A DNA stretch of 64,000 bases from Callorhinus ursinus (GCF_003265705.1 NW_020312867.1:359866-423865), one strand, 5' to 3'; positions 23,560 through 33,979 are shown, counted from the stretch's first letter. Notes: a model not told the origin generated them from the sequence alone. A program made the numbers and translations.

Positions 23560-23850
23560 TATGTCACTGGACAAAAAAGTCAAGAAGGGGAATTTGGTCT
23601 TAATCTCTCTGCCCTTTCTTTGCTTAGTATTGAATGAAGTCTCAGACCATCCCCTGAACTGCTGTGTACACTTTCACCAGCCCACTTCCCCCTCTGCTCT
23701 TTCTCCCCTAGTTTTCAGCGATGTATGTCTTCTGGACTTATCTGTAAGCTCCACGAAGGCCTTTCTGATTTCTTTCTAGTTGCATCCTCGATGTCTAACT
23801 TGATGTCTAGATTATAACAGACCCTCCAAAATAAAATTATTAAAGTAGGG
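23560..23850 (+). mobile_element. L2 LINE 3' end (weak)
   Basis: 'tctgtaagctccacgaaggc' is a typical L2 3' block, followed by 'gttgcatcctcgatgtctaa'. Edges are unclear. Confidence 0.48.
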
Positions 23851-23929
23851 ACTATTCACCTCACTAGACTGTACACTGCTGTCTTTGCCTAGAATGTTCT
23901 TCTCTTTCCCGTTACCTAGCTGATATCGA

Positions 23930-24135
23930 GCTATAGTTGGGAACACAGTTTCTAGACCCAAACTGCCTGGGCTCAAATCTGGGGGCACACTGCGCCCTTC
24001 ACATCCTTCTTGGGCCTCATTCTCTTCTTCTGTGAGCCAGGAATAAAAATGGTACCTCCCTCAATGGGTTATTGGAGAATTAAATGAGCTATGAGCACAA
24101 AATACTTACAAAAGTACCAGACATCTAGTTACAAT
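23930..24135 (+). mobile_element. MIR SINE, nearly complete
   Basis: 'ctagacccaaactgcctggg', 'tcaaatctgggggcacactg', 'gggcctcattctcttcttct', 'ggagaattaaatgagctatg' and 'aaagtaccagacatctagtt' follow the full MIR order. Confidence 0.78.
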
Positions 24136-24340
24136 AGTAGCTCATTCCATGAAGCCTCAGGATTCCATGAATCCTCAGGATTCCATCCTAAAAGATGGCT
24201 CCTTCAGGGTGCCTGTGTGGCTCAGTCGGTTAAGTGTCTGACTCTTGATTTTGGCTCAGATCAGGATCTCAGGATTGTGAGATCGAGCCCCACTTCAGGC
24301 TCTGCACTGAGTGTGGAGCCTGCTTAAGATTCTCTCTCTC

Positions 24341-24550
24341 AGACGATGGACTCTGAGAAACAAACTGAGGGTTCTAGAGGGTAGGGGGTGGGGGGGATGG
24401 GTTAGCCTAGTGATGGGTATTAAAGAGGGCATGTATTGAATGGAGCACTGGGTGTTATAGACAAACAATGAATCATGGATCACTACATCAAAAACTAATG
24501 ATGTAAGGTATAGTGATTAACATAACATAATAAAATTAAATTAAAAAAAA
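24341..24550 (+). mobile_element. Carnivore L1 3' end, 5'-truncated, inside SINE A
   Basis: A 210-bp L1 3' UTR: 'tctgagaaacaaactgaggg', a G-rich segment, 'tgatgggtattaaagagggc', 'gagcactgggtgttatagac', 'aaaactaatgatgtaaggta' and a terminal A run. It is bounded by gattctctctctc at 24328-24340 and 24551-24563, a target-site duplication of SINE A sequence. This shows insertion by L1 machinery after SINE A was in place. Confidence 0.9.
24379..24401 (+). other. G-quadruplex motif in L1 3' UTR
   Basis: Four G tracts (24379-24381, 24384-24388, 24390-24396, 24399-24401) are separated by loops of two, one and two bases, meeting the standard G3+N1-7 rule. G-rich tracts are a known feature of mammalian L1 3' UTRs. 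Confidence 0.85.
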
Positions 24551-24564
24551 GATTCTCTCTCTCT

Positions 24565-24761
24565 GGGGTGCCTGGGTGGCTCAGTCATTAAGGGTCTGCC
24601 TTCAGCTCAGGTCATGATCCCAGGGTCCTGGGATCGAGCCCCACATCGGGCTCCCTGCTCGGCGGGAAGCCTGCTTCTCCCTCTCCCACTCCCCCTGCTT
24701 GTGTTTCCTCTCTTGCTCTATCTCTCTGTCAAATAAATAAATAAAATCTTTTAAAAAAAAT
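24565..24761 (+). mobile_element. CAN SINE 'B', inserted next to the L1
   Basis: A full-length copy from 'ggggtgcctgggtggctcag' through 'ccagggtcctgggatcgagc' and 'gggctccctgctcggcggga' to an (AAAT)n/A tail. A third copy of gattctctctct follows at 24762. Its close match to the arctoid-type consensus suggests that it is among the youngest elements here. The 63-codon minus-strand frame at 24602-24793 is its translation. Confidence 0.95.
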
Positions 24762-25130
24762 GATTCTCTCTCTCTCTCCCTCTGCCTTTCCACACCCCTC
24801 CGCCACCATCTCTCTCTCTCCCAATCTCTTTCCCTCTCTAAAAAAAAAAGCTCCTTAGAAAGGCCTTTTCCACCCTCCCCTAAATAGATTAGTCAGCTCT
24901 GAACCCTTCTAACTCTCTTTCCTTTGTGTCCTGTATTTATCTTAATCGTTGTTTGTGACTTGCTTTTTTAGGTCTCCCTTTCAACTTTAAGTTCCGGGAT
25001 GGCAGGCTGGTGTGTCTCTTATTGACTGTTGCATCTCCTGTCCTTAGCAGAGTTCCTGGTATGCAGAGGTCCATAATACAATAGAGAAATAAAATGAGTT
25101 ATTGAATACATGAATAAAGCAATGAGTATC

Positions 25131-25405
25131 TAATGGTGGAGGAGAGAAGTCACCTTAAGGCAAGAGACCGTGATCCTGCAGGTGCCTATACCAGAGACTG
25201 AAAACCCATAGCCTGCCTGCTGTAGAGCTTTCCTGGAGCCCAGCCACGCCCATTCATGTATATAGATAGCATCTATGGCTGCTTCTGCACCAACACGGGA
25301 GATTGGAGTCAGTTTGACAGACCAAATGCATGGGCTGCAATGCCTGAAATGTGTACCATCTGGCCCTTTACAGAAAATTATCTGTTGACCTCTTCTTATC
25401 TATAC
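25131..25405. other. Unassigned
   Basis: No repeat or gene seen between the L2 and the MER5A. Confidence 0.5.
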
Positions 25406-25588
25406 CATTGATTCTCAAACAGAAACATGCATCTGAATCACCTGGAGGACTTATTAAAATACAGCTCCTGGGCTCTAGCCCCAGGGTTTCTGTAGGTCGG
25501 GGGTGAGACCCAACAAATTGCATAGTTAACACATTCTCAATGTATGCTGCTTCTCCTGGCACAGGGACCTGCTTTGAGAACAAGTGGT
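25406..25588 (+). mobile_element. MER5A hAT-Charlie DNA transposon
   Basis: Starts 'cattgattctcaaac' and ends 'ctttgagaacaagtgg', the near-complementary hAT termini of MER5A. Inside are 'atctgaatcacctggaggac', 'ttattaaaatacagctcctg' and 'ccccagggtttctgtaggtc'. Its length of about 183 bp is close to full. The 107-codon minus-strand frame over it is a shadow. Confidence 0.8.
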
Positions 25589-25929
25589 GTTTCACATTCA
25601 GACACAGTCTTGTGGTTCCATGCGCATCTCTGGGCACCTGTATAGCTGAAACTCCAGGGCCTGACCTTGCCACTTCCTGACAATGATCCATGATTCCCTT
25701 AAGTTTCAGTCAAGTAGGATACCCATTGCCAAAGCAACCTGGAGGCTAATTTTGTGGCTTCCATCATCTTCAGGATTTTGAGAGGAGGAACTGACCCTAG
25801 AGACTCTACTGAACCCCAGCGTGTGACCCTGACAGGACCTCTGCCCACAAAGCCCAGGCTAAGCCTTCTGCTGCCATCATGCTAACATCAGGCTTGGAAA
25901 AGGTAAATGAGTGGATCCTCTCTGACCCA

Positions 25930-26130
25930 CCACTGCTCACACAAGTAATAACAACTTTGACTGCTTTCATGCACTAGGAGAGAGCTTTATAGCAACCTAC
26001 CAATAATTGTTAACATTTTACAGGGGAGGAAATTGAGGCTCAGGGAGGTCAAGCCATTGTTCTCTGGTTGGGCAGCTGGGAAGCGGCTTAGCTCGGCTTG
26101 CAAGTCAGTCCAGTTCCAAAGCCCATGTGA
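25930..26130 (-). mobile_element. MIR SINE, antisense
   Basis: 'aacattttacaggggaggaaa' in two parts, 'ttgaggctcagggaggtcaa', 'gggcagctgggaagcggctt' and 'ccagttccaaagcccatgtg' follow the reverse-complemented MIR order. Confidence 0.75.
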
Positions 26131-26399
26131 ACCATAAAGACGCTGCTCTCTGTGGACTCCTCACGCTTGCAGGAAGGAGGAAGTTTCCGTAGCAGAATGG
26201 ATCACTGGCAAGGACTGCTGTGTGCTTGCTCTCATCCAAATCTCTGGCACAGCAGGGAATTATCGGATCAATTAGTAATTGGCTCTTATTTAAAGAAACC
26301 TAGGAGATTAATCCCGGTCAAGCTTCCAACCAACCGTGCACAGACCTGACATTCCCAGCTCCCCTGCAAGAGCACAGCGGACATTGTAATGCACCATCC

Positions 26400-26770
26400 A
26401 ATTGCGTCTCAGTAGAGGCCTTGTGGTTCAGCCACTGGTAAGGCTGTTGGCCACACCGTTCACCTGTGGGGCCTTCTGAAGTTGCCTCAACTGCCCCATC
26501 GACGCATCTCGCCCAAGCTCACCCTGAGCCTAATGACTGGTTGATGCCATAATATAAAAGCCCAACCCCTCAGCCCGGCTGGGGACAATTCTAGCTCCAG
26601 ATTCAGCCAAGTTTGTCTCTGGAGCTACATCACAGCTCGACTTACCCTCTTCCCATTGCTGCCTCCCTCACCTCTGATCCACAGGTTTGGACCCTATAGG
26701 CATTACCAGTAAACACCACGCTTGCTAAACTCCGTCTCAGTGTGCATCCCAGGGAACACAGATGACAAGA
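26400..26770 (+). mobile_element. Probable ERVL-type LTR with TATA box
   Basis: A TATAAAAG box at 26553-26560 is followed by 'ccggctggggacaattctag', 'gtttgtctctggagctacat', 'cctctgatccacaggtttgg' and 'ttgctaaactccgtctcagt'. I recognise this arrangement from mammalian LTRs with a promoter in the middle, near LTR16, but cannot name the family. No target-site duplication is readable. Confidence 0.45.
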
Positions 26771-27304
26771 GAGATACCCCCTATCAGAAACCACTTTAGG
26801 CACACCCGTGCCTTCTACCAGTGATGGTTCATGTTCTACCTGCAGACTTCCTTGTGGCCCAATCAGCATATTCAGTAACATCATGAATCCACCAGAACTT
26901 TCCACTTGAAACTGCCTCCTTCTCCTCTTTTCAAAATATTCACCCAGTCATCATCATTTATGGCCTCCTGTTGCAGCAAAAGGCCCCGAGGAGGGCTAGT
27001 TCAAATGGTGCCCTGCCACAGAATCTCAGTCATAGATCAAGGCAACAACCATCTGGAGTTTGCAGCCAAATATAGTAAAAAATGTTGCATATATCACCTT
27101 CCCACACCAAAATGGTACTGCTCTAGCAAGTCTATTTCTTTTTCCACTCCTTGATTTAGTGGCTTCCTCTGGTTTATGAAATATCTTTTACCCAGGGCCC
27201 ACTGAAAACATCTTTTTAAAATAGAGTTCATCTTTGAACAGGTCACTTTTCTATTCAATTTTAACAGTTCGAGAAGGAAAAGGGGAGGATTTCTGACCCA
27301 GATA
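26771..27304. other. Unassigned
   Basis: The 82-codon frame at 26906-27154 (+) has no family character. No named repeat. Confidence 0.5.
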
Positions 27305-27420
27305 TTCTTTGAACAAGTATTTAAGTGAGTTCCTAGGTGCCAGGATTTAAGCTCCGTTGACAGCCAATATAATCATCAGCTTGTAAAACAAAATCTTAAG
27401 TTCATGCCTGTAGAGAGCAC
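27305..27420 (-). mobile_element. L2 LINE 3' end, antisense
   Basis: 'ttgaacaagtatttaagtga' and 'gttcctaggtgccaggattt' are the reverse-complemented L2 tail. Confidence 0.55.
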
Positions 27421-27429
27421 AGTGAACAG

Positions 27430-27595
27430 GCTCTGCTTAAATCACTACAGTGATGTGGCACAAACAATTTCATTCCTGCCCAAGGCCACTGTGCCAGTCT
27501 TGGCTTTATATGATTAGTGAGTGACAAAGCCAAGATTTGAAATAGACCAGCCTGGATTCTGAGTCCCTGCTCTTTCAACCATACTGTGCAATTCA
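27430..27595 (-). mobile_element. MIR SINE, antisense
   Basis: 'cctgcccaaggccactgtgc', 'gacaaagccaagatttgaaa' and 'ctgagtccctgctctttcaa' follow the tRNA-related end of a reverse-complemented MIR. Confidence 0.55.
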
Positions 27596-27676
27596 ATAAA
27601 TATTTATTGGACATCATTTATGTGCATATAAGTATAATATGTCTGAAATATCTGTGTTTGTGTGCTACCTTTTAGA

Positions 27677-27680
<4 letters not shown>

Positions 27681-27719
<39 letters not shown>
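27681..27719. repeat. (CT)n microsatellite
   Basis: About 19 CT units. The 89- and 149-codon frames running through it encode Ser-Leu or Arg-Glu repeats and are artefacts. Confidence 0.97.
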
Positions 27720-27723
<4 letters not shown>

Positions 27724-28454
27724 GTCTATCATTGTTGCTCCAGGAAAAAGGGCAGAGGATGCTTCCTTGGAAAGAGGAAAAGGAGTCTGTCCCCTTCCAG
27801 AATAAAGAGGAAGGGGAAGCCAGCTCATTCTTTCCTTGGGGATTAGAGGTAAAGATGGAGGGGAGCTTCTCCTTTGACCCCAAAGGGTTGTGGAAAAGAG
27901 AAGGGTAACTGACAGCATGAGGTGGGGATTTTTCCTTTTCCTCTCTGCACTGAGGCCCAAGTGGGAAAGTGGGGAAGCTGAGGAGGAGCTCAGCTTTGAC
28001 CCTGCTCCCCACTTGGGACACTCGCAGGAGGGGACCTCACAGATTATCCCCATAACAGCATGAAGGTGGCTGATTCAGAGTTAATATAACAGAGAAGTCT
28101 GGGTGAGCAAAGAGAGAACTTCTGTTGGTACTCCAGACCACCTTGGCTCCCCTGTTGTGTAGCAGAAATCCAGAAGTTTCTGCATAGTCCAGGAGGTAAA
28201 AAGTAGCTGAGTGTCCACTAGGAAGGCCAAATCGGAGGGGTTATAGAGTGGTCTTCCCTGCTGGCACTGCCCCATCATTGTCCTCATTGGTGCTGTGGAC
28301 CCATAAGGTAGATAGTGGTTTTCCTTCATTTCCCAGACCAAGAAACCCACCAGGAGCCCTCACACCACCACAGTAGAGACCCCTCTGTCCATCACCCAAA
28401 CAAAGCAAAATTATTTCTGTGCCAGATCTGTTTGTAATTTCTTTCAAAAGCACT
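27720..28454. other. Unassigned
   Basis: Frames of 149 and 118 codons (27604-28053 and 27665-28021, -) begin here and run into the CT array; no domain supports them. No named repeat. Confidence 0.5.
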
Positions 28455-28675
28455 TATGATGTGCCAGTCTCCTAAATGTTTTGTATATAAACATTTACTT
28501 CTCAACAACCCTGTGAGTTGGGCACTGCTATCAACATCTCCTTTTCATAGATGGGGAACCAAGGCTGGGAAGAAGGGGGCATGGAGTGGCTTTCCCAAGG
28601 TCACACACTGGGAAGCCCTCCTGGCATTCAAACACAGGAGTCTCTGACCTTGACCATTATGTTAAGTTTTCTCTC
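28455..28675 (-). mobile_element. MIR SINE, antisense, near full length
   Basis: 'cttatgatgtgccagtctcc', 'ctcaacaaccctgtgagttg', 'ccttttcatagatggggaac', 'ttcccaaggtcacacactgg' and 'aaacacaggagtctctgacc' give the complete reverse-complemented order. Confidence 0.8.
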
Positions 28676-28747
28676 TTTTGTAGGAGTTGCTCATAAATGA
28701 CAAGTAAGCCCAATATCAAAATCATCTGTATCTTTGATTTTTTTCTT

Positions 28748-28956
28748 TTTTTCTTAAGTTTTTTTAAAGATTTCATTTATTTATTTGAGAGAGAGAGTGA
28801 GAGAGAGAGCACAAGCTGGGGAGAGAGCAGAGGGAGAGGGAGAGGCAGACTCCCTGCTGAGCAAGGAGCCCAGTGTGGGACTTGATCCCAGGACCCTGAG
28901 ATCATGACCTGAGCTGAAAGCAGACGCTTAACTGACTGAGCCACCCAGGCACCCCG
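28748..28956 (-). mobile_element. CAN SINE, antisense
   Basis: Reads from a T-rich tail, 'aagatttcatttatttattt', through (GA)n and 'gacttgatcccaggaccctg' to 'gagccacccaggcacccc'. A 12-bp duplication, gatttttttctt, lies at 28736-28747 and 28957-28968. Confidence 0.95.
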
Positions 28957-28969
28957 GATTTTTTTCTTC

Positions 28970-29085
28970 CACTCTGCATTAAAAATTACTCAGGTAGCTT
29001 ATTAAAATTCATATCCCTGGGACCCTCGCAGAAAGGCCCAATCAGAAGAGGGGCAGGTGATTCTGATGTTAATGCTCCAGGTGAC
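28970..29085 (+). mobile_element. MER5-like hAT relic
   Basis: 'aggtagcttattaaaattca', 'tatccctgggaccctcgcag' and 'ggcaggtgattctgatgtta' are MER5-like, directly beside the SINE. The element's start lies on the far side of the SINE or is lost. Confidence 0.5.
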
Positions 29086-30609
29086 ACACTTGTCATTCTC
29101 CTTCAGTTCTCCCTGCTTCTTCCTCTTTCTCCCCACTAATTTTAAAGCAGTTGATGCCATGTACCTGGGACTTAAGCTTGGTCCCCAAGCTGCTCTATAG
29201 CCAAGCAGAACTCTAAAGAAGGGGACAAACACTTTCAGCCCAGATGAGCCTCTATCCACGAAGAATATCCGTTTGTTCCAGTGTCTTACAGCTATCATGG
29301 GAGAGGCTCAGACTGAAGAGGCAAGACCCCTGGAAGATTCCTGACTCTGTGGGAGTGTTCAAAAGAGTCCAGAGGAGGCATCCCCCTGCCCTGTCTAGGT
29401 GATGGGCAGCATCCTTGGGCGTCACATTCACACACCACTGAGCTCCAAGTCATTTCCATTCAGCTCCCAGGCCCCTGGGGTTGTGCAAGCAAAGATCTCA
29501 GTCTCTTCCCCTTTCAGGGTCCCCAAGTGCCTTCAGGTGATATTTATTACCAGTTCCTGCCTCACTGACAACTTGTTCAAGGACGCCCTCCAGCTCGGCC
29601 TAAGCATCTACACAGAAAGGTGGCTTCTGAGAAGTGAGTGGTTTGGGGGGGAGGGAGAGACTGGGAGCCTAGAGGGTGGTGTGGGTAGCTGGGCCACCCT
29701 GGCTTACCCTTTGCTGAGTTCAGAAGGCCAAGGGAGTGGGTTGGGGTGGCATGGCCTGATGAGTGTGGAAACTTCTGGAGTCCCTCATTCACCCTAGAAC
29801 CTACTGGAACAGGAGGCCCTTCCTGTGGTCTTCCTCCCACCCTCCCCCACCTTCTCCAGGGTCTCAAGTGTCTCCAAAAAGTAATCCCAGAAGATGAGAC
29901 AGGCCCTGGAAACATGGACAGGTATCCTAAGGACTTCCTACCTCTTCAGATAGGGGAGTAAACGGAGGCCCAGAGAGAAGAGAGACCTACATGAACCTTG
30001 CAGCCAAAATCAGGAAAGATCCCAGAGCTCCTTCCACATGTCCTTCTGTCTGGAAGACATTTTCAAGAGTTACACCCTCCACAAATGGAAGGGACCCCCT
30101 GACTGTGATGGAGATGTGGTAGAGGCATCTGGGAGAAGGAAGATAGATCCGTCTGACCGAAGATTTCCACAGGAGTGTCACGGACCTGAGAACAGTGCTG
30201 AGCTGCCCCCGGCACACAACAGGACCAGCATGCACTGGTATTCTGCTGACAGTGACCAAAGACCACGGAGGGTCACAGGGCAGCACCCCTGGGTATAGGG
30301 CCAAGAAAGGCAATCTGAAAGATGCTTACCTTGGGGAGAGCTGAAGCAAATGCCGGAAATTACTGATTCAAAGCTGCAAAGTCAAGAGGAGGAAGCTGGA
30401 CGCAAGCAAAAGAGACATAGAGGGGTCCAGGAAATGGGGGGATGGGATTGAAGCAGACAGTGAACCTATTGACGGTTTCATCCCTATTTTGTTCCTGGGC
30501 ATGAGTGTCAAGAGATCAGATACAAGGAATTTGCTTTAAAAAAAAAAAAGTATCTGAATCTGTTCGGTTCCCATATTTAAAGAGCAGAAGTTTGGTAGTC
30601 AATTTCAAT
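29086..30609. other. Unassigned unique sequence, about 1.5 kb
   Basis: Includes a 132-codon (29399-29797, +) and a 112-codon (29577-29915, -) overlapping pair, both without domains. The opposed long frames reflect moderate GC content and not coding. An A run lies at 30536-30549. Confidence 0.45.
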
Positions 30610-30765
30610 AGTGAGTTAGACCTCTACCGTGTTTATCTCTAGTTCACAGATGAGGAAACTGATGGTCACAGAGACAATGTAAGTTATCCAGGTCAGCCCA
30701 TTAGGGATGGAACCAGAATTTGTGCCCAGATCTGCCAGACTCTGGAGTCCGGCTCATGGTGCTTT
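30610..30765 (-). mobile_element. MIR SINE, antisense
   Basis: 'gttcacagatgaggaaactg', 'gttatccaggtcagcccatt' and 'gggatggaaccagaatttgt' follow the reverse-complemented core. Confidence 0.7.
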
Positions 30766-30929
30766 GTCCCAGCCTAGCAGGGACAGGACATTAGGGCTGT
30801 CTGGAACCTAGAAGCTGAGCAGGCACAGGGGGGATCTGAATGGGGGATCAACAGGGAAATAATTTCCCAGTAAGTGACTGGGAGAAGAGACACCTGGAAA
30901 CATGGACTGGGGGCTGAGGGCAATTTTCG

Positions 30930-31445
30930 GCCCAATCGTCTTGGTCTGGCTTTTCTTTGCAGCACCGAGTTTGGGCGGAAGGATCTTTGATTCCACGAGT
31001 CCCGGGCATGCCAGCGTTCGCCGCCCTGGCTCTTAAAACCATCATCCATTTCCAACCATCCCCAGCAACTAAAAGCAGGGAAAAATACTTTTCTGACTGG
31101 CAGAATTCATCAAAATGAATTGGCAGCACCTATCAGCCTGAAACAGCAGTTTGCAACTCGCTGGGTAACAAATCTTTCCGGGAACAGTGTCTCACAGGAA
31201 ACAACACAGGATAAATTCTTAGCACTATATAATTCCTCCCTCCTTTACCTCCTCCCCACTTCAAAAAGATTTAACATCTAATTCAGGTTTGGACGAGCTG
31301 CTTCATCTCTGTAGAAACACTGTTGATCTCTGTCGGACCCCAACGGCCTTGGGCAGAACAAACGGAAGGGAAGATGGAGGCGTGGACCGGCGGCAGTGAC
31401 AAATAAATACATTACCGCCGCCTCTGACGGAGCACCGTGACCTCC
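30930..31445. promoter_or_regulatory. Candidate regulatory block with CpG-rich patch
   Basis: Repeat-free sequence with a CTTTGAT (TCF/LEF-like) word at 30984-30990 and a TATATAA-like word near 31226. A CpG-rich patch spans 31333-31436 with about 10 CpG in 105 bp, well above the local background. Sequence from 30960 to 31170 has the uneven, motif-dense look of conserved noncoding DNA. The function is inferred only, and no gene start is seen next to it. Confidence 0.3.
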
Positions 31446-32664
31446 ATCCAGCACAATGCCAAGTGCAACCATTTGACAAAAGTCACCCGATTTTCCTGCA
31501 ACCTCGAGGTCTGAAGATGCCAAAGCAAGAGAAAGATGCCCAGCAAGGCAACCCCATTCCATCAGATCCCAGGGACATAGGGGCTGGCTGCCTCTTGTCA
31601 CAAACTCTCCTTGCATTTCCCAAATGGGACAAAAGCCCTCCTCAGAGGCAGAGCACAGAAGGCAGGATATGCCCCCAAACCATCTTCCCAGAGAGGAAAC
31701 GGAGCTCCAAGGAAGTAGGTAAAGTGGCCAAGACGGCATAGCTCAGAAGTAGTAGTGAGGAATTGAAAGTATGTTCTGTTAAAAAAATCATCCCGTGCAA
31801 GGAACGGGTTGGGGCTCATTACAGTGGTGGTTGGTGTTGCTTTAAAGAAGATACCCATTTTTCTTTCCTTCGTGAAGCAGATCCACGATGCCATTTATTG
31901 GGTTTGAATCTTTACGTACTCATGGACTCTTAGCGCTCTACTGATGGTAAAGGAAAGGGCTGACTATTAATTATTTAAATTAATGAAAGCATAGGGACAT
32001 CCAGAGTAGAACCACATAACTGTCTCAGTCTTAGGGTAATAAATAGCAAGGCCTTACCGGAAGAAGCAAGAATATGCAATTTTTGGTAACATGTAAACTC
32101 ATGAATCGGTCAAACAAAAAGTCGTGCCTGAATTCCACAGAAAAGCTAACATTTTGGTGGGATCCCCCAGGGGCTGGAAGACATCTGGGCCATGTTCCAC
32201 CCCATCCCGCAGAGTGAGAAGCAAGACAAGGTGAGCCGCCCCTGCGCCCAGCAGAGCAGGACAAGCAAGGCCCCCTGACTGTCTGCCAGAACACGTCCCA
32301 ACCCACTTCACATTGCCTTTTTTCCACAGAAGGGAAAAAAACACGAAGAACTTGGGCTGTGGGCTGCTTTAATTAACAAGAGAGGCGCCAACCATTTTGT
32401 GACAAGCACAGAGAGCCAAGCAGGTCTGGAAAAATGTCCAGTAGGAAGGCCTTTGTCCATGGTCTTGACTAAGAATTCACTTAACCAAACAGATAGCACC
32501 ATGCTTGGCATGCGGGAAATGACCCATAAATACACGGGGACCAGATGAATCACGCGTCACAGAGGACAAATGGACAGTGTGTGGCATACCTCAGCAGACC
32601 TCATTCCAAGCTCTTCTCTGACACTGAATCTAATTTATCCCCTACAAGTGTCTCCCATTGTTTA
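31446..32664. other. Unassigned unique sequence, about 1.2 kb
   Basis: The 153-codon frame at 31278-31739 (-) overlaps the CpG patch and has no recognisable domain. No repeat assigned. Confidence 0.45.
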
Positions 32665-32805
32665 TTTCCTACTTCTTTTTTCCTCTCTGTGTCTCCACTG
32701 GAATATTGCTCGAGAAGACAAGAACCATATCACTTGTTCACCAACCTACCAGAAGCACCAGCAGTCTCCTGGATACTCAATCCATGGGAGCTAAATGAAT
32801 GAGTG
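32665..32805 (+). mobile_element. L2 LINE 3' end
   Basis: 'tgtctccactggaatattgc', 'agaagacaagaaccatatca' and 'gctaaatgaatgagtg' keep the L2 3' layout. Confidence 0.55.
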
Positions 32806-33374
32806 ATTCTTCTTTGCTGGGACTATTCATGGATACTCACTCTCTCTCCTGTTTCGTGTGATAAGAGCGATGCATAAACCCATACAATGTTAGCAGCAAA
32901 AGAGTGGTGTCTCTAATCCTAGAGTTGAGAAAAATTGAGTTCCTGGAGAGGGGGTTTCTTTTCAAGGTCATTTATCTTGTCCCTAGCAGAACTTACACCC
33001 ACCATCTCTCCCCCCACTTGCAGGGCAGGGCATCCCCCATCGGCTCCCTGTGGTGTGCACCCCTGCGGTGGTGCCAGGAGCTGGTGTGCCTCGGGACCTC
33101 AGTCCCAGTCTCCATGTCCTGCCACAGGACACGCTTCCTGGAACTCTGAGGGAACTCAGAGGAACATGTTCTAGAAGCTGTTGGAATGACCAGATGGGGT
33201 CTCTCACACACAGAGGCAAAGGAGGTGTGGAAGTCCCTTCTGCCTGGAGCTGAGAGGACGGCACCATGTCCTTCCTGCCCCCTCGGGCCACTGGCAGCTC
33301 AGTCTACAGCCTCAAGGGTCGCTGGTTAAAGCTCATGTTTGTGTGTGCAGGGAGGAGGGAGGGACATTGCTAAG
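32806..33374. other. Unassigned
   Basis: GC-leaning. Overlapping frames on both strands (102 codons at most) show no protein character. No named repeat. Confidence 0.5.
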
Positions 33375-33470
33375 CCCGGAACACCTACTATGTGCCAAGC
33401 ACTGAGCCCTCGAAGACCTTACAGGCGAGTGGAGAAGGAATAGCAAGCTGGCACTTGAGTAAACAGTGAC
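33375..33470 (-). mobile_element. L2 LINE 3' end, antisense
   Basis: 'acacctactatgtgccaagc' and 'actgagccctcgaagacctt' are the reverse-complemented L2 end; the rest decays quickly. Confidence 0.6.
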
Positions 33471-33524
33471 GGCAGTTCTGGAAAGAGCTAAATCAGACCC
33501 AGTCACTTACGAAACAGCCCATCG

Positions 33525-33725
33525 GGGAGCAGCTGCAATGAGCCAGGCACCGAGCTGAGTGCCACTCCTGTGTTCTCCCCGTTGTTGCCTCCAAGGTAGG
33601 AAGGGAAGCCTGTTACCATCCCCACCTGATGACTAAAGATATTCAACTTACAGAAGCTCAAATCTTTGCCCAGGGACATCCCACAAGGAGCTCTACATGT
33701 CTGACCCTGATGTTTGCACATTGAA
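33525..33725 (-). mobile_element. MIR SINE, antisense
   Basis: 'aatgagccaggcaccgagct', 'taccatccccacctgatgac', 'acttacagaagctcaaatct' and 'ttgcccagggacatcccaca' follow in order. Confidence 0.65.
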
Positions 33726-33979
33726 CGGCTGCATGAAATTGACGTGTTCCTGAAACAAGCCCGGAGTAGGTTTGCAAGGGACAAGCAGAGCGAGGGACAG
33801 AAGCTGGGGGACAAGGGGCCTTGTGTGGCTCCCTCAAGGGACAGGGAGTGCAGAAAGCAAGGGGGAGAGCCGCAGGCCCAGAGAAGAGAGGCCCTTCCTT
33901 GACAAGGCTAAGGTGATGCGGGTTCTGACCCAGACCCCATGAGGCAAAGGTGGAAACATCCAGAATGAGATGCCCAGAC
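33726..33979. other. Unassigned
   Basis: Purine-rich spacer between two MIR relics. The 146-codon minus-strand frame at 33658-34098 runs through both MIR copies and is not a gene. Confidence 0.5.

Larger units (their letters stand above)
24207..24849 (+). mobile_element. CAN SINE 'A', split by two later insertions
   Basis: The 5' part (24207-24340) runs from 'gggtgcctgtgtggctcagt' to 'gcttaagattctctctctc'. The 3' part resumes at about 24762 with the same (TC)n segment and ends in an A run at 24849. A short gctcctt duplication flanks the whole at 24198-24204 and 24850-24856. Removing the L1 and SINE B restores an ordinary CAN SINE layout. Confidence 0.88.
24140..25130 (+). mobile_element. L2 LINE interrupted by a nested SINE/L1/SINE cluster
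   Basis: After the cluster, L2 continues clearly: 'agaaaggccttttccaccct', 'cctgtatttatcttaatcgt', 'taagttccgggatggcaggc', 'agagttcctggtatgcagag' and a 'gaatacatgaataaa' tail. The 5' flank, ending in 'atggctcctt', fits the L2 sequence just upstream of that block. The cluster at 24207-24849 therefore sits inside an older L2. Confidence 0.6.

Noticed and set aside
27604..28053. 149-codon minus-strand frame with an Arg-Glu repeat
   Set aside because: The repeat is the translation of the (CT)n microsatellite.
31278..31739. 153-codon minus-strand open frame over the CpG patch
   Set aside because: CpG- and GC-rich sequence lowers stop frequency; there is no domain and no matching splice or promoter arrangement.
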